A DNA stretch of 64,000 nt from Acidithiobacillus ferrooxidans ATCC 23270 (GCF_000021485.1 NC_011761.1:1332001-1396000), one strand, 5' to 3'. Shown: positions 7,902-16,965, counted from the stretch's first letter. Made by a program: numbers and translations. Notes: generated by a model not told the origin, from the sequence alone.

Positions 7902-8809
7902 ATGCTGACGTGCCCCCCGGCGTAGTTTTCGGCGAATGTCTGGTCGATGATTTTGGAGAGGCGCAACGACTTGGCGGCGCACCCTTCAATGTTGCGCAAC
8001 ACCTCCATGCGCTGGGGGTGGCATCCGTCTTTGTCAGCAGGGTAGGGCGGGATGCTTCGGGGCAACACATTTTGCAGCACATGCGGGACTGGGGGATGTC
8101 CACGAATGACGTGACAGTGGACGCGTTGCTTCCCACCGGCCGGGTACGGGTGACGGCGGACGCCCGACAGGGGCACCACTTCGAGATTCTGCCGCATCAG
8201 GCCTACGACGCCATTGGTATGCCCTCCAGCGTGATCGCCCCCATTCCCTGGCTCTATCACGGTAGTCTCGCCTTGCGGGAAGACGGGCCATCGCGGGCGA
8301 CCTGGCGCCAGTTGCGCGCCCGTGCCCAGTGGCGCTTTGTGGACATCAATCTGCGCGATCCCTGGTGGAATCCGGAATTACTGGCCGAGATCATACGGGG
8401 TTCATCTATACTAAAATGTAATACGGAGGAACTGGAGCAGATCATTCGCACTTACGAACTCCCCCCGGCCTCGACCTTGCGGGAAGCGATGCAGATGGTG
8501 GCCGGACATTTTCATGTGCAAGCCGTCTTGCTGACCCGCGGTGCTGAGGGTGCCGCTTATGGGGACGGGACCAATTTTTACGAGGCGGAAGCACCCCCCA
8601 CGGTGGTCCAGGACACCGTAGGGGCTGGGGACGCCTTCGCCGCAGGCTGGTTCTGGAGCCTGTTTCGCGGTGATGCCATTGCGCGGCGATTGCAGAGGGC
8701 AGGGGAATTGGCAGCGGCCATTTGTGCGATATCCGGCGCCATACCGGATCAACCCGAGTTTTACCGGGCCATAATGGCGCGATGGGCCAAGGAGGACGGA
8801 TTTGGCTGA
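7898..8809 (+). CDS. PfkB-family sugar kinase, probable fructokinase
   Basis: A 303-residue ribokinase/PfkB family kinase. The N-terminal GGAPFNVAQHLHALG segment is the sugar-binding signature, and DTVGAGDAFAAG near residue 240 carries the anion hole and catalytic Asp. Family members phosphorylate fructose, ribose or related sugars with ATP. Placement between a channel gene (4-bp overlap) and sucrose-phosphate synthase (8-bp overlap) makes fructose from sucrose cleavage the likely substrate. It would regenerate fructose 6-phosphate for the synthase encoded next. Confidence 0.88.
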   Translation: MNADVPPGVVFGECLVDDFGEAQRLGGAPFNVAQHLHALGVASVFVSRVGRDASGQHILQHMRDWGMSTNDVTVDALLPTGRVRVTADARQGHHFEILPHQAYDAIGMPSSVIAPIPWLYHGSLALREDGPSRATWRQLRARAQWRFVDINLRDPWWNPELLAEIIRGSSILKCNTEELEQIIRTYELPPASTLREAMQMVAGHFHVQAVLLTRGAEGAAYGDGTNFYEAEAPPTVVQDTVGAGDAFAAGWFWSLFRGDAIARRLQRAGELAAAICAISGAIPDQPEFYRAIMARWAKEDGFG

Positions 8810-10946
8810 CCACCAAGGTCTTTACATTCTGATGCTGAGTATCCACGGCCGCATTTGCGGTACCCCGGAACTCGGGATCGATGCAGATACCGGCGGCCAG
8901 GTTGGCTATGTACTCGACGAAATGCAGGCGCTGGCACGGGACCCGCGCGTTTCTCGGATCGACCTTCTCACGCGTCGCTTTGATGATTCCGACACGAATC
9001 CCATTTATGGAGCACCGCGCGAGCTATTGGAATCCGGCGCGCGGATTATCCGTCTGCCTGCCGGTCCAGCGCACAAATATCTGCAAAAAGAGCGACTTTG
9101 GGATTATCTGGATACCTTTGTGGACGGCGCGCTGCATTTTATCCGCAGTGAAGACTGTATTCCCGATGTCATCCACAGCCACTATGCCGATGCAGGTTAC
9201 GTAGGGGTACGCCTCTCCCGGCTGCTGGGTATTCCGCTCATGCACACCGGCCATTCCCTGGGGCGGGATAAGCGGGAAAGACTGATCGCTGCCGGCCGTA
9301 AGGCGGAAAGTATCGACCGGCAATTTCATTTTCCGCGGCGTATTGCCGCCGAAGAGTCCGTACTCAGTGAAGCGTCCGTGGTCCTGGCCAGCACCCGTCA
9401 GGAGGTGGACGAGCAGTATGGCCTGTACGAGAATGCCGTGCGGGCGCATTTCAAGATCCTGCCGCCCGGTGTGGACTTGCGACGGTTTTCCCGACCAGGG
9501 CGGCAGCGTTCTTCACCGCTGCTGCCCGGCTTGCGCCACTTTTTGGAGGCTCCGCGCAAGCCCCCCATTCTGGCCATTGCCCGCCCCGATGAACGTAAAA
9601 ATTTTCAGCGTCTGATTGAGGCCTATGCCACGGACCCTGTTCTACGGGAGCAGGCCAACCTGGTTCTGGTCATGGGCCAGCGTGACCGCCTTGGGCAGCT
9701 CCCGCACGGGGCGAAAAGGGTGATTCAGAGCATCCTGCATACCGTTGACGATTACGACCTTTACGGACGAGTCGCCCTCCCCAAGCACCACGAACCGGAA
9801 GATATTCCCGAATATTATCGCTATTCGGCCATCTATAAGGGTGTTTTCGTCAATCCGGCGCTCACCGAACCCTTTGGCCTGACCCTGCTGGAAGCCGCGG
9901 CCTCAGGTTTGCCGGTCGTCGCGACCCGGCACGGTGGCCCGCAGGACATCATCCGCTACTGCCGCAATGGCATTCTGGTGGATCCGCTGAATATCGGAGA
10001 GATGCAGGACGCCCTCAGGCAAATGCTGTTTGATCGCCAACGCTGGCAGCGCGCCAGCCGGGCAGGCTTGCTGGGGGTGCGCCGGGTCTATAGCTGGGAG
10101 GCCCATGCGCGCCGTTATCTGGCAGAAGTGGAACGGATTCTCCGGCGTCAGCGCAAACAGTTGCGGCGTGAGTCCGCCGCCCGCCAGGGGGTACGCCGTG
10201 CCTTACCGACGGCGGATCATCTGCTCATATCCGATATCGACAATACCTTGATTGGCGATCCGGCGGGGCTCGCCACGCTGATGGAATGGCTGAGGGAACA
10301 TCCCCGGGTGGCATTTGGCGTGGCCACAGGACGGAATCTCAAACAAACCATGGAGATACTGGCGGCACACCAAGTTCCTCGCCCGGACATCTGCATCACC
10401 GACGTGGGTACACGTATCATCTATGGCAGCAAACTGCGCGAGGATCAGGACTGGGCCGCTCACCTGCACTATCGCTGGTGGCGTGACGGGGTATTGCAAG
10501 CACTGGCCAGGGTACCCGGACTGCGCCTGCAGGAAAAATTCACCCAGGGTGCGTTCAAGGTAAGCTACTATGTAGACCCCAAGCGCCCGCCAACGGCGAA
10601 GGATCTGCAGCAGCGCTTGCGTGAGCGGCAGATCGCCGCCCATGTGGTGCTTTCCCATAACTGCTTTCTGGATGTGTTGCCCATTCGGGCGTCCAAGGGC
10701 CACGCCATCCGTTTCCTGGCCTTTCGCTGGGGATTGCCTTTGCATGCGGTGCTGACTGCGGGAGACTCTGGCAATGACGCCGATATGATGGGTGGCGAAA
10801 TTTGTGGGGTTATTGTCGGCAACCACAGCCCGGAACTACACGGACTAAAGGATAAACATCACATCTATTTTGCCAGTGCTCACCACGCCTGGGGTATTCT
10901 CGAAGGCATCCAGCACTACCGTTTTCCAGGACAAGCCCATGCCTGA
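8802..10946 (+). CDS. spsA: Sucrose-phosphate synthase with C-terminal sucrose-phosphatase-like HAD domain
   Basis: A 714-residue two-domain enzyme. Residues 1-460 are a GT-B glycosyltransferase family 4 domain with the TGGQVGYVLDEMQAL loop and the EPFGLTLLEA E-x7-E motif near 356. Residues about 470-714 form a HAD domain with DIDNTL near 478 and GDSGNDADM near 653. The first joins UDP-glucose or ADP-glucose to fructose 6-phosphate; the second would remove the phosphate if active. The start is TTG at 8802 with an AAGGAGG site 6 bases upstream. It overlaps the kinase by 8 bases and the sucrose synthase by 8, so translation is coupled. Confidence 0.92.
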   Translation: MADHQGLYILMLSIHGRICGTPELGIDADTGGQVGYVLDEMQALARDPRVSRIDLLTRRFDDSDTNPIYGAPRELLESGARIIRLPAGPAHKYLQKERLWDYLDTFVDGALHFIRSEDCIPDVIHSHYADAGYVGVRLSRLLGIPLMHTGHSLGRDKRERLIAAGRKAESIDRQFHFPRRIAAEESVLSEASVVLASTRQEVDEQYGLYENAVRAHFKILPPGVDLRRFSRPGRQRSSPLLPGLRHFLEAPRKPPILAIARPDERKNFQRLIEAYATDPVLREQANLVLVMGQRDRLGQLPHGAKRVIQSILHTVDDYDLYGRVALPKHHEPEDIPEYYRYSAIYKGVFVNPALTEPFGLTLLEAAASGLPVVATRHGGPQDIIRYCRNGILVDPLNIGEMQDALRQMLFDRQRWQRASRAGLLGVRRVYSWEAHARRYLAEVERILRRQRKQLRRESAARQGVRRALPTADHLLISDIDNTLIGDPAGLATLMEWLREHPRVAFGVATGRNLKQTMEILAAHQVPRPDICITDVGTRIIYGSKLREDQDWAAHLHYRWWRDGVLQALARVPGLRLQEKFTQGAFKVSYYVDPKRPPTAKDLQQRLRERQIAAHVVLSHNCFLDVLPIRASKGHAIRFLAFRWGLPLHAVLTAGDSGNDADMMGGEICGVIVGNHSPELHGLKDKHHIYFASAHHAWGILEGIQHYRFPGQAHA

Positions 10947-13320
10947 CAATCTGCGTCGCTGTATCAGCCAAAATCCCCATTGCGTAGCCGGGCTGTTGCG
11001 ATATCTGTTCAATCTGCAACGCCCATTTCTGCTCTATACCGACTTGCAAAAGGCCATCGGCGACTTTGCCGCAGACTACGGCAGTGATGCAGACCTCGTG
11101 GTGTTGCAGGAGTTTTTCTCCAGACTGCAAGAGGCAGTGCTTGCGGAGCCTTGGATTTATCTGGCCTGGCGTCCCAGCCCTGGGCGCTGGACTTATCTGC
11201 GCATGCACTGGGAACAGCTTCATTTGGAGACACTCGCGCCGAGTGATTATCTGGCCTTTAAGGAAAGACAGGTGCTCCCCGCAAATGATCAGGAGCCGAT
11301 ACTCACCGTGGATTTCGAGGATTTCCGCGCTGCCCCCTATCACCTGCAGGATGAGGACACCATCGGACAAGGACTCATATATATGAACCGCCGTCTGGCT
11401 GGGCGACTGTTCGGGAACATCAAGACGGGGCGCCAGAGCATTCTCGACTTTTTGGCCGTGCACAAGCTCAACGGGCAATCGCTGATGGTGCATGATCAGC
11501 CGCCGGATTTTGAAGCACTACGCCAGACCGTGCAGTATCTGGCGACGCTCCCCAAGACCAAACCGTGGACGGAGTTTGCGGCGGAGATGACCTATCGCGG
11601 CTTCGCCCCCGGCTGGGGAGATACCGCCGGACGGGTGCGCGAGACCATGCGTCTGTTGATGGATCTCTTGGACGCCCCCTCGGCAGAGGGTCTGCAAGCA
11701 TTCATCGACCGTATCCCCATGATCTCCAAAATACTGATCGTGTCTATTCATGGCTGGTTCGCGCAGGACAAGGTGCTTGGACGTCCGGATACCGGCGGGC
11801 AGGTCGTTTACATTCTCGATCAGGCGCGGGCGCTGGAACAGGAAATGCGCCAGCGTCTGGCCCGTCAGGGGGTGGATATCGTACCCCGTATTCTGATCGC
11901 CACCCGCCTGATTCCCAATGCCGACGGCACCACTTGCGACCAGCGCCTGGAACCCGTCCATGGCGCCGATAATGTACAGATTCTCCGTGTACCCTTTCGC
12001 TATGCCAATGGCGAAATATTGCCGCAGTGGATCTCCCGCTTCAATGTCTGGCCCTGGCTGGAACGCTACGCCGATGACCTCGAACGGGAAACCCTGGCGG
12101 AATTTGGTCGTCGTCCTGACCTGATTATCGGCAATTACTCCGATGGTAATCTGGTGGCCACCATCCTCAGTGCGCGGCTGAATGTCACCCAATGCAACAT
12201 CGCCCACGCGTTGGAGAAGAGCAAATACCTCTATAGTGACCTCTACTGGCGCGATCACGATGCCAGCCATCATTTTGCTTGCCAGTTCACCGCGGACCTC
12301 ATCGCCATGAATTCTTCCGACATTATCGTTACCAGCACCTATCAGGAAATCGCCGGGAACGACCGCGAGGTGGGCCAGTACGAAGGATATCAGAATTACA
12401 GCCTCCCCGGACTGTATCGGGTGGAAAACGGGATTGACGTCTTCGATACCAAATTCAATATCGTTTCTCCGGGGGCCGACGCCCACTATTATTTTCCCTA
12501 TTCCGCCAGCGAAGCACGTCTGCGTTATCTGCACGACGATATTGATGCGTTGCTCTTTGGCGAGGAGCCCGCCGCGGATCGGCGCGGCGTACTCAAGGAA
12601 CGGGATAAACCCATCATATTCAGTATGGCGCGCATGGACCACATCAAAAATCTCAGCGGGCTGGCTGAGATTTTTGGTGCCTCGGAACGTCTGCGCAAAC
12701 TGGCCAACCTGGTGATCATCGGTGGCCATGTCGATCTGCAGAATTCTCAGGACGAGGAGGAGGGGGCGCAGATCCAGCGGATGCACGATATTATGGATGC
12801 GCATCAACTCGATGGTCAGATGCGCTGGATAGGCACTTTACTCGAGAAGAATGTGGCGGGGGAACTCTACCGGGTTATTGGTGATTCCCGTGGATGCTTC
12901 GTCCAGCCCGCACTCTTTGAAGCCTTCGGATTGACGGTGATTGAAGCCATGAGCTCGGGTCTGCCGGTTTTTGCCACTCGCTTCGGCGGACCGCTGGAAA
13001 TCATCGAAGACGGTATTTCCGGCTTTCATATCGACCCCAATAACCAGCAGGAGACGGCAGAAAAGCTGGCGGACTTCCTGGAAGCTGCGGCCGCCGATAT
13101 CCGTGTCTGGGAGACCATTTCCGATGGCGCACTGGCGCGGGTCGGCGCGCACTATACCTGGGGCAATTACGCCGCGCAGATGATGACTCTGGCGCGGATT
13201 TTCGGCTTCTGGCGCTTCATGCTCAAGGCCGATCGTCACGCCGCCCGTCGTTATTTGCAGATGTTTCAGCACTTGCAATGGCGGCCTCTGGCCCATGCGG
13301 TGCCGCTGGGGGAGTCATGA
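10939..13320 (+). CDS. susA: Sucrose synthase
   Basis: A 793-residue protein of the sucrose synthase family. It has an N-terminal regulatory region of about 250 residues, then the GT4 catalytic domain beginning at ILIVSIHGWFAQ with RPDTGGQVVYILDQ, HALEKSKYLYSD and the E-x7-E motif FEAFGLTVIEAMSSG near 661. The enzyme interconverts sucrose plus NDP with NDP-glucose plus fructose. With the preceding synthase and kinase it closes a sucrose synthesis and breakdown cycle. The frame opens at 10870, but the ATG at 10939 gives the family N-terminus and overlaps the synthase stop by 8 bases. Confidence 0.93.
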   Translation: MPDNLRRCISQNPHCVAGLLRYLFNLQRPFLLYTDLQKAIGDFAADYGSDADLVVLQEFFSRLQEAVLAEPWIYLAWRPSPGRWTYLRMHWEQLHLETLAPSDYLAFKERQVLPANDQEPILTVDFEDFRAAPYHLQDEDTIGQGLIYMNRRLAGRLFGNIKTGRQSILDFLAVHKLNGQSLMVHDQPPDFEALRQTVQYLATLPKTKPWTEFAAEMTYRGFAPGWGDTAGRVRETMRLLMDLLDAPSAEGLQAFIDRIPMISKILIVSIHGWFAQDKVLGRPDTGGQVVYILDQARALEQEMRQRLARQGVDIVPRILIATRLIPNADGTTCDQRLEPVHGADNVQILRVPFRYANGEILPQWISRFNVWPWLERYADDLERETLAEFGRRPDLIIGNYSDGNLVATILSARLNVTQCNIAHALEKSKYLYSDLYWRDHDASHHFACQFTADLIAMNSSDIIVTSTYQEIAGNDREVGQYEGYQNYSLPGLYRVENGIDVFDTKFNIVSPGADAHYYFPYSASEARLRYLHDDIDALLFGEEPAADRRGVLKERDKPIIFSMARMDHIKNLSGLAEIFGASERLRKLANLVIIGGHVDLQNSQDEEEGAQIQRMHDIMDAHQLDGQMRWIGTLLEKNVAGELYRVIGDSRGCFVQPALFEAFGLTVIEAMSSGLPVFATRFGGPLEIIEDGISGFHIDPNNQQETAEKLADFLEAAAADIRVWETISDGALARVGAHYTWGNYAAQMMTLARIFGFWRFMLKADRHAARRYLQMFQHLQWRPLAHAVPLGES

Positions 13321-13464
13321 GGTGCAACCGCGCGAAGGCTGCGATGTCCGGCGGGCACCCGGTTACCGTCCTTCTCGGTTAGTGTTCGCCGTGACAAGCG
13401 CGGACCACCCGTCAGGCGTTCATTCCCTGATGATGTGGATTTGGTTTGCACTGCGGGCGCAACC

Positions 13465-13989
13465 CTAAAAATCACCACCCTCATGCCGCAACAGCCAGCG
13501 TTTACGCTCTATTCCGCCCGCGTACCCGGTCAGGGTGCCGTTGGCGCCGATGACGCGATGGCAGGGAATGACAATACCAATGGGATTCGCTCCGTTGGCA
13601 CGCCCCACGGCGCGCACCGCCGATGCCCGCTCCATGCCCCTCGCCTGTTCTTGGTAGCTGCGGGTTTCTCCGGGGGGAATGCTGCGCAACCAGGCCCAGG
13701 CCGCCTGCTGAAACGCGGTGCCTGCGGTTTCTACGGGAATGGCGGAGACGGCGTTGAGATCACCCGCCCAGTAGGCTTCCAGACCGTTGCGAACCGGCTG
13801 CGGAGCTGTTCCAGATGTCAACGTTACCCCATCGGAGCCGTAGAGCAGGCGGAGTCGATCCAGCATGCGGGCCTCGCTGTCCGCCCAGTCCAGTGCACGC
13901 AAGGTATTTTGCGCGTCGCTGACCAGCAGCATGACACCCAACGGGGTGGTGACACGATCCAACTGCCATCGCAGCGCTTGGTTCAGCAT
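13465..13989 (-). CDS. ogt: Methylated-DNA--protein-cysteine methyltransferase
   Basis: A 174-residue O6-alkylguanine-DNA alkyltransferase. The acceptor is Cys143 in IPCHRVIG, followed by the GYAGGIERKRWLL segment usual for Ogt. The protein transfers alkyl groups from guanine to itself in a suicide reaction. The ATG at 13989 has a GGGGAGA site. It converges on sucrose synthase with a 144-bp gap where I see no strong terminator. Confidence 0.93.
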   Translation of the reverse strand: MLNQALRWQLDRVTTPLGVMLLVSDAQNTLRALDWADSEARMLDRLRLLYGSDGVTLTSGTAPQPVRNGLEAYWAGDLNAVSAIPVETAGTAFQQAAWAWLRSIPPGETRSYQEQARGMERASAVRAVGRANGANPIGIVIPCHRVIGANGTLTGYAGGIERKRWLLRHEGGDF

Positions 13990-14141
13990 GAAAATCTCCC
14001 CAATATGGACTCTGAAATGATGTTCTAGCCAGGCGCTGGAGAAATGGCAGGAAGGGATCAGTTAACTATCCGTTTCATTGCCTGCCATTGGGCTTGTGAT
14101 GATCACCTGACGCCCGTACAGATGCTTTAGCAATGGCATGT

Positions 14142-14795
14142 TCAGGGCGACACATGGATGATCATGGCAGCCAGCACGATGGTGATACTCAGCAGAATGA
14201 CTCCATAGAGGCCGTAGAGAAATTTGTGGACATGATAAGTGCCCTCGTCCACTTTTTTGACCGTACGAATGAAGTTGATGCCACCGATGACCAGATTGGT
14301 GACCCCGAGAAGAATGAAAACGATGCCCATCCCGGAAAAGCCCGCGCCCATCACGAGTTTGGTATGGAGCATGATGGAGAGTTGCTCCAGGAAAAAATCG
14401 AATTTTTCGATCACGAAACCGAAGGCAATCAGGCCGATGCCGGTGCGTACCCAGGCGAGGAAGGTACGCTCGGCGGCCATGTAAATGCGCGGATCAATGA
14501 TTTCTTTCGCAGCCACGGGAGATCCTTTTTCGATATATTCCAGGTCCGACATAAAACGAAATCCTACCACAAAAACCAGGGCGATGGCGGGCCAGCTCAG
14601 CCAGTAGAAAAGCTCGGTAAAAAAGTGGCCCAGGGTAGCGTAGTGGAGTGCCTTGAAGAGAATGGCCAGGCGTGCGGAAAGCAGGCCGGTGCCTATCGAC
14701 AGGAAGAGGAGCTTGAAATAACCCAGGTAGGTTCGTTCCAAGGCCATGTACAGCCGGGGTTCCTGTACCGTCGGCAAGTATTTCAGAAACATCAT
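14142..14795 (-). CDS. Membrane protein with two DUF202-like units
   Basis: A hydrophobic protein of about 217 residues. The C-terminal half holds a clear DUF202 signature (AAERTFLAWVRTGIGLIAFGF) and the N-terminal half a second, weaker copy (ALERTYLGYFKLLFLSIGTG), suggesting internal duplication. About five membrane segments are visible. DUF202 proteins are small inner-membrane proteins; the yeast homologue Vtc1 acts in polyphosphate synthesis, but no function is established for this form. The frame is open to 14951. I place the start at ATG 14795, where the DUF202 pattern begins, although no good ribosome site is seen, so the start is uncertain. Confidence 0.7.
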   Translation of the reverse strand: MMFLKYLPTVQEPRLYMALERTYLGYFKLLFLSIGTGLLSARLAILFKALHYATLGHFFTELFYWLSWPAIALVFVVGFRFMSDLEYIEKGSPVAAKEIIDPRIYMAAERTFLAWVRTGIGLIAFGFVIEKFDFFLEQLSIMLHTKLVMGAGFSGMGIVFILLGVTNLVIGGINFIRTVKKVDEGTYHVHKFLYGLYGVILLSITIVLAAMIIHVSP

Positions 14796-14954
14796 GGATG
14801 GAGGTGACCGTCTGCGCTTGGGCGTCTGCTGGTATGAAGTTGCGAGAGCTGGCAGTTTAACGGGAAACAAACCATGTGAGAAGGTGGGAAAATGGTTGAC
14901 CCTGATGCCGTTGATTGGTATTTTGTTCCCTCTCCAGGTGAGCCTGCTCACCTT

Positions 14955-15029
14955 GGGCGGTTAGCTCAGCGGTAGAGCACTGCCTTCACACGGCAGGGGT
15001 CGCAGGTTCAAACCCTGCACCGCCCACCA
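14955..15029 (+). tRNA. tRNA-Val (anticodon CAC)
   Basis: A complete cloverleaf can be drawn: acceptor GGGCGGT (14955-14961) pairs with ACCGCCC (15019-15025), the D arm contains TAGCTCAGCGGTAGAGCA, the anticodon stem CTGCC/GGCAG encloses TTCACAC with anticodon CAC, and the T loop is GGTTCAAACC. CCA is encoded. An integrase gene begins its 3' end 20 bp downstream, so the tRNA 3' half is the probable attachment site of the element to the right. Confidence 0.96.
15000..15029. other. Probable attachment site (attL) in tRNA-Val 3' end
   Basis: Tyrosine-recombinase elements commonly insert in the 3' half of tRNA genes and restore it. Here the integrase sits next to an intact tRNA 3' end, so the T arm and acceptor stem are the likely core. 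The exact limits cannot be given because the matching second copy is not in this window; I searched by eye for the T-arm and acceptor sequence and did not find it. Confidence 0.55.
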
Positions 15030-15048
15030 AATAAATCAAGTAGTTATA

Positions 15049-16044
15049 TCACCTACCCAAGGCCGGTTTTTTGTTGAGTGCATTGTTGAGTGCATTTTCC
15101 GAAAAAGCACGCTCCAAGGCGATGGATTGCGCGTCGGTTTGCAGGTGCGCGTAACGCTCTGTCATCTTAGTGGATGAGTGACCTAGGATACGGCTGATGG
15201 TGTACAGGTCTGCTCCTGATGCTAGCAGGATTGATGCGCAAGAGTGCCGTAGATCGTGAAAGTGCAAGTGCGGCAATCCGGCCTTCTCGCGGGCGCGACG
15301 AAATCCAGACTTAAGCCCTTCGGCGTTGATGGGGAGAGGGATGAATGGTAGCCAGAGGCGCATCGGTCCGATGATGGGTACGGTACGCGTTTTAAGCGTT
15401 TTAGTGTTCCCAGCGCGGATGGTGATCGTCGTTTCCCCTACGTCCTCGGCTTTGAGCTTCGTGATTTCGCCGCGACGGCAGCCGGTAAATAGAGCAATCC
15501 AAATCGCGGCAGCGACCGGATCGGATGCGTGGCTGGCGAGTTCGTTGACCTGCTCCAGCGTTAGGTAGATATGCCGCTCGTTGTGCTCCGGCAGGCGCTT
15601 GATCCTGGCACCGTAGTTCTCTGGGGTCAGTTCCTGTTCCCAGGCCAGCGTGAGGGCCTTCTTGAGCGCGCCCAGACTGCGGTTGATCGTCGCGGGCGCA
15701 TAGGCTCCGGTCATGTCGCGGATAATCATCGCGGCGCATTTTGGGGCCTCTGAGGCGGTGTATTGGGCGAGCCAGGGGGTGATGCGGGCAGCATGGAATC
15801 GGGCGGTCTCCGGGCTACGCAGGTGCTCCAGATGCTTGAGGTACAAGGGCATGACAGCGGCAAGCGGTGGATCGCCGGCACGCTCCGGCAGGGGTCTTGC
15901 CGATGTCAGTTCGGCTCGAAGTCTGGCTTCGACTTGCTTGGCGTCACGCGCAGACGACCCGGCTGGCAGGATGCGATGTAGGCGTCTGCCGTCAACTTGA
16001 ACTTGGACATTTCGACGATCTTTGTTGTCGATCCAGATGGACAC
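15049..16044 (-). CDS. int: Tyrosine recombinase (integrase) of the integrated element
   Basis: A 331-residue site-specific tyrosine recombinase. Catalytic residues are all present: Arg190 in TGCRRGE, His263 and Arg266 in HDLRH, His289 in LGHSS and the nucleophile Tyr298 in ERYAHL. An N-terminal SAM-like core-binding region (about 60-150) precedes the catalytic domain. The start is GTG at 16044 with AAGGA 6 bases before it. Its end lies 20 bp from the tRNA-Val 3' terminus. It is the last gene of a chain of overlapping small genes that includes an AlpA-like gene, so integration and excision are probably expressed together. Confidence 0.94.
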   Translation of the reverse strand: MSIWIDNKDRRNVQVQVDGRRLHRILPAGSSARDAKQVEARLRAELTSARPLPERAGDPPLAAVMPLYLKHLEHLRSPETARFHAARITPWLAQYTASEAPKCAAMIIRDMTGAYAPATINRSLGALKKALTLAWEQELTPENYGARIKRLPEHNERHIYLTLEQVNELASHASDPVAAAIWIALFTGCRRGEITKLKAEDVGETTITIRAGNTKTLKTRTVPIIGPMRLWLPFIPLPINAEGLKSGFRRAREKAGLPHLHFHDLRHSCASILLASGADLYTISRILGHSSTKMTERYAHLQTDAQSIALERAFSENALNNALNKKPALGR

Positions 16045-16202
16045 TGCCTATTCCTTTTTGACCACTCAAGCACTTCTGCCAAATTGTACCTTTTACCACG
16101 CTTGCCTACCGGGATAAATGGCATTCCGTCATGCTCCATCCGGCGAATCGTGGACTCACTAGTCTGTAGTTTGGCGCAAAGCTGCTGTCTAGTTAGGTGC
16201 AT
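15906..16202 (-). CDS. AlpA-like helix-turn-helix protein, probable excisionase
   Basis: A 98-residue protein whose N-terminal half is a MerR/AlpA-type winged HTH: LTRQQLCAKLQTSESTIRRMEHDG followed by FIPVGKRGKRYNLAEVLEW, each part of the pattern seen in Xis and AlpA proteins. It overlaps the integrase start by 139 bases in another frame, as xis and int often do, and overlaps the upstream small gene by 14. AlpA-type proteins direct excision or activate it. The C-terminal 40 residues have no recognisable features and may be a by-product of the overlap. Confidence 0.8.
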   Translation of the reverse strand: MHLTRQQLCAKLQTSESTIRRMEHDGMPFIPVGKRGKRYNLAEVLEWSKRNRQCPSGSTTKIVEMSKFKLTADAYIASCQPGRLRVTPSKSKPDFEPN

Positions 16203-16443
16203 TGATCATCCACCGTCTAGTCCATGCCGTAGCGTTATCCCATGCGTCGATCAGCGCTGGTATAGCATCTTCCAGGGAGTACCCGTAGGCGATGGTGGCA
16301 CCGATGGTCGTCTCGAGATCCACGTAAACGCTCCTTACGGACGTTTCCCCATTGGGCTGAAGCCCGGTTATGGGCAGCCTGGTGCCATTAAGCCGGATGA
16401 GTGTGCTAAGGCGCGAGGCATCCTTCTTTGCTGCCGCGATCAT
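16189..16443 (-). CDS. Small protein of unknown function upstream of excisionase
   Basis: An 84-residue protein with no signal or membrane segment. It begins with an ATG overlapping the preceding gene by 4 bases (ATGA) and overlaps the excisionase by 14 bases, so it is translationally embedded in the integrase operon. A hydrophobic YGYSLEDAIPALIDAWDNA helix is the only notable part. I do not recognise it. Confidence 0.6.
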   Translation of the reverse strand: MIAAAKKDASRLSTLIRLNGTRLPITGLQPNGETSVRSVYVDLETTIGATIAYGYSLEDAIPALIDAWDNATAWTRRWMINAPN

Positions 16444-16646
16444 GACGGAACCTCATCCCAGAGTTGAACAGAGCGCCGCCAAGAGGGGGTATCACCACGC
16501 GCAGCTATCCCGATGCGACCAGGCCTCTGGAACAGAAAGGATTCTCTGGGCGCGCACGGGAGTATCCGGCAAAGCAGCAACTCAGAACGGCTCCGTTGCT
16601 CCGCGTCCTTCCCTGTGGTTATGAACAGGAGGGTGCGCTCTATCAC
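16440..16646 (-). CDS. Small arginine-rich protein of unknown function
   Basis: A 68-residue basic protein. It starts at an ATG overlapping the gene before it by 4 bases (ATGA at 16643-16646) and ends in a 4-base overlap with the gene after it. That double coupling is the main support for its being real; the protein itself shows no known motif and no membrane segment. Confidence 0.5.
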   Translation of the reverse strand: MIERTLLFITTGKDAEQRSRSELLLCRILPCAPRESFLFQRPGRIGIAARGDTPSWRRSVQLWDEVPS

Positions 16647-16876
16647 AGCACTACCTTCCGCACCGTGCCCGCGCGGGAGACCATGGCCATGAGGTCCACG
16701 ATGGGTGTGGAGCGATCGAAGAGGAAGGTCAGCACGACGCCGTCGCGGTAGTTGACGGAAACCGTTGCGTGATTCTGAGAGGATCTGAGAGGGATTAGCT
16801 GCTGCGGGACAACTCCGTCCGCATTGGGGCGGACCCCCTGCTTGGTTAATTCATCATTGAGCATTGCTCTTTGCAT
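16643..16876 (-). CDS. Small protein of unknown function, first gene of integrase operon
   Basis: A 77-residue protein, mostly polar with a beta-rich VSVNYRDGVVLTFLF stretch. It is the first of five overlapping genes that end with the integrase. A promoter with two copies of the TAGCGSCGCTA operator flanking a TATAAT box lies 66-90 bp upstream, so the operon is probably controlled by the element's own repressor. I do not recognise the family. Confidence 0.6.
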   Translation of the reverse strand: MQRAMLNDELTKQGVRPNADGVVPQQLIPLRSSQNHATVSVNYRDGVVLTFLFDRSTPIVDLMAMVSRAGTVRKVVL

Positions 16877-16929
16877 GGCTGTTGACCTCCATGATGCCGC
16901 GCGGGTGGGCGGCTTCGATGAGTAAACTA

Positions 16930-16965
16930 TAGCGGCGCTAAATTATAAAGTAAATAGCGCCGCTA
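16930..16965 (-). promoter_or_regulatory. Operator pair around the promoter of the integrase operon
   Basis: TAGCGGCGCTA at 16930-16940 and TAGCGCCGCTA at 16955-16965 are the same odd-length palindrome (TAGCGSCGCTA). Between them the minus strand reads TATAAT (16947-16942), a perfect -10 box for the gene starting at 16876. The -35 is weak. The same operator recurs twice at 19944-19977, around the divergent regulators. Confidence 0.75.

Noticed and set aside
11518-12807. Long open frame (429 codons) on the minus strand
   Set aside because: It lies fully opposite sucrose synthase, whose conserved motifs prove the plus-strand frame.
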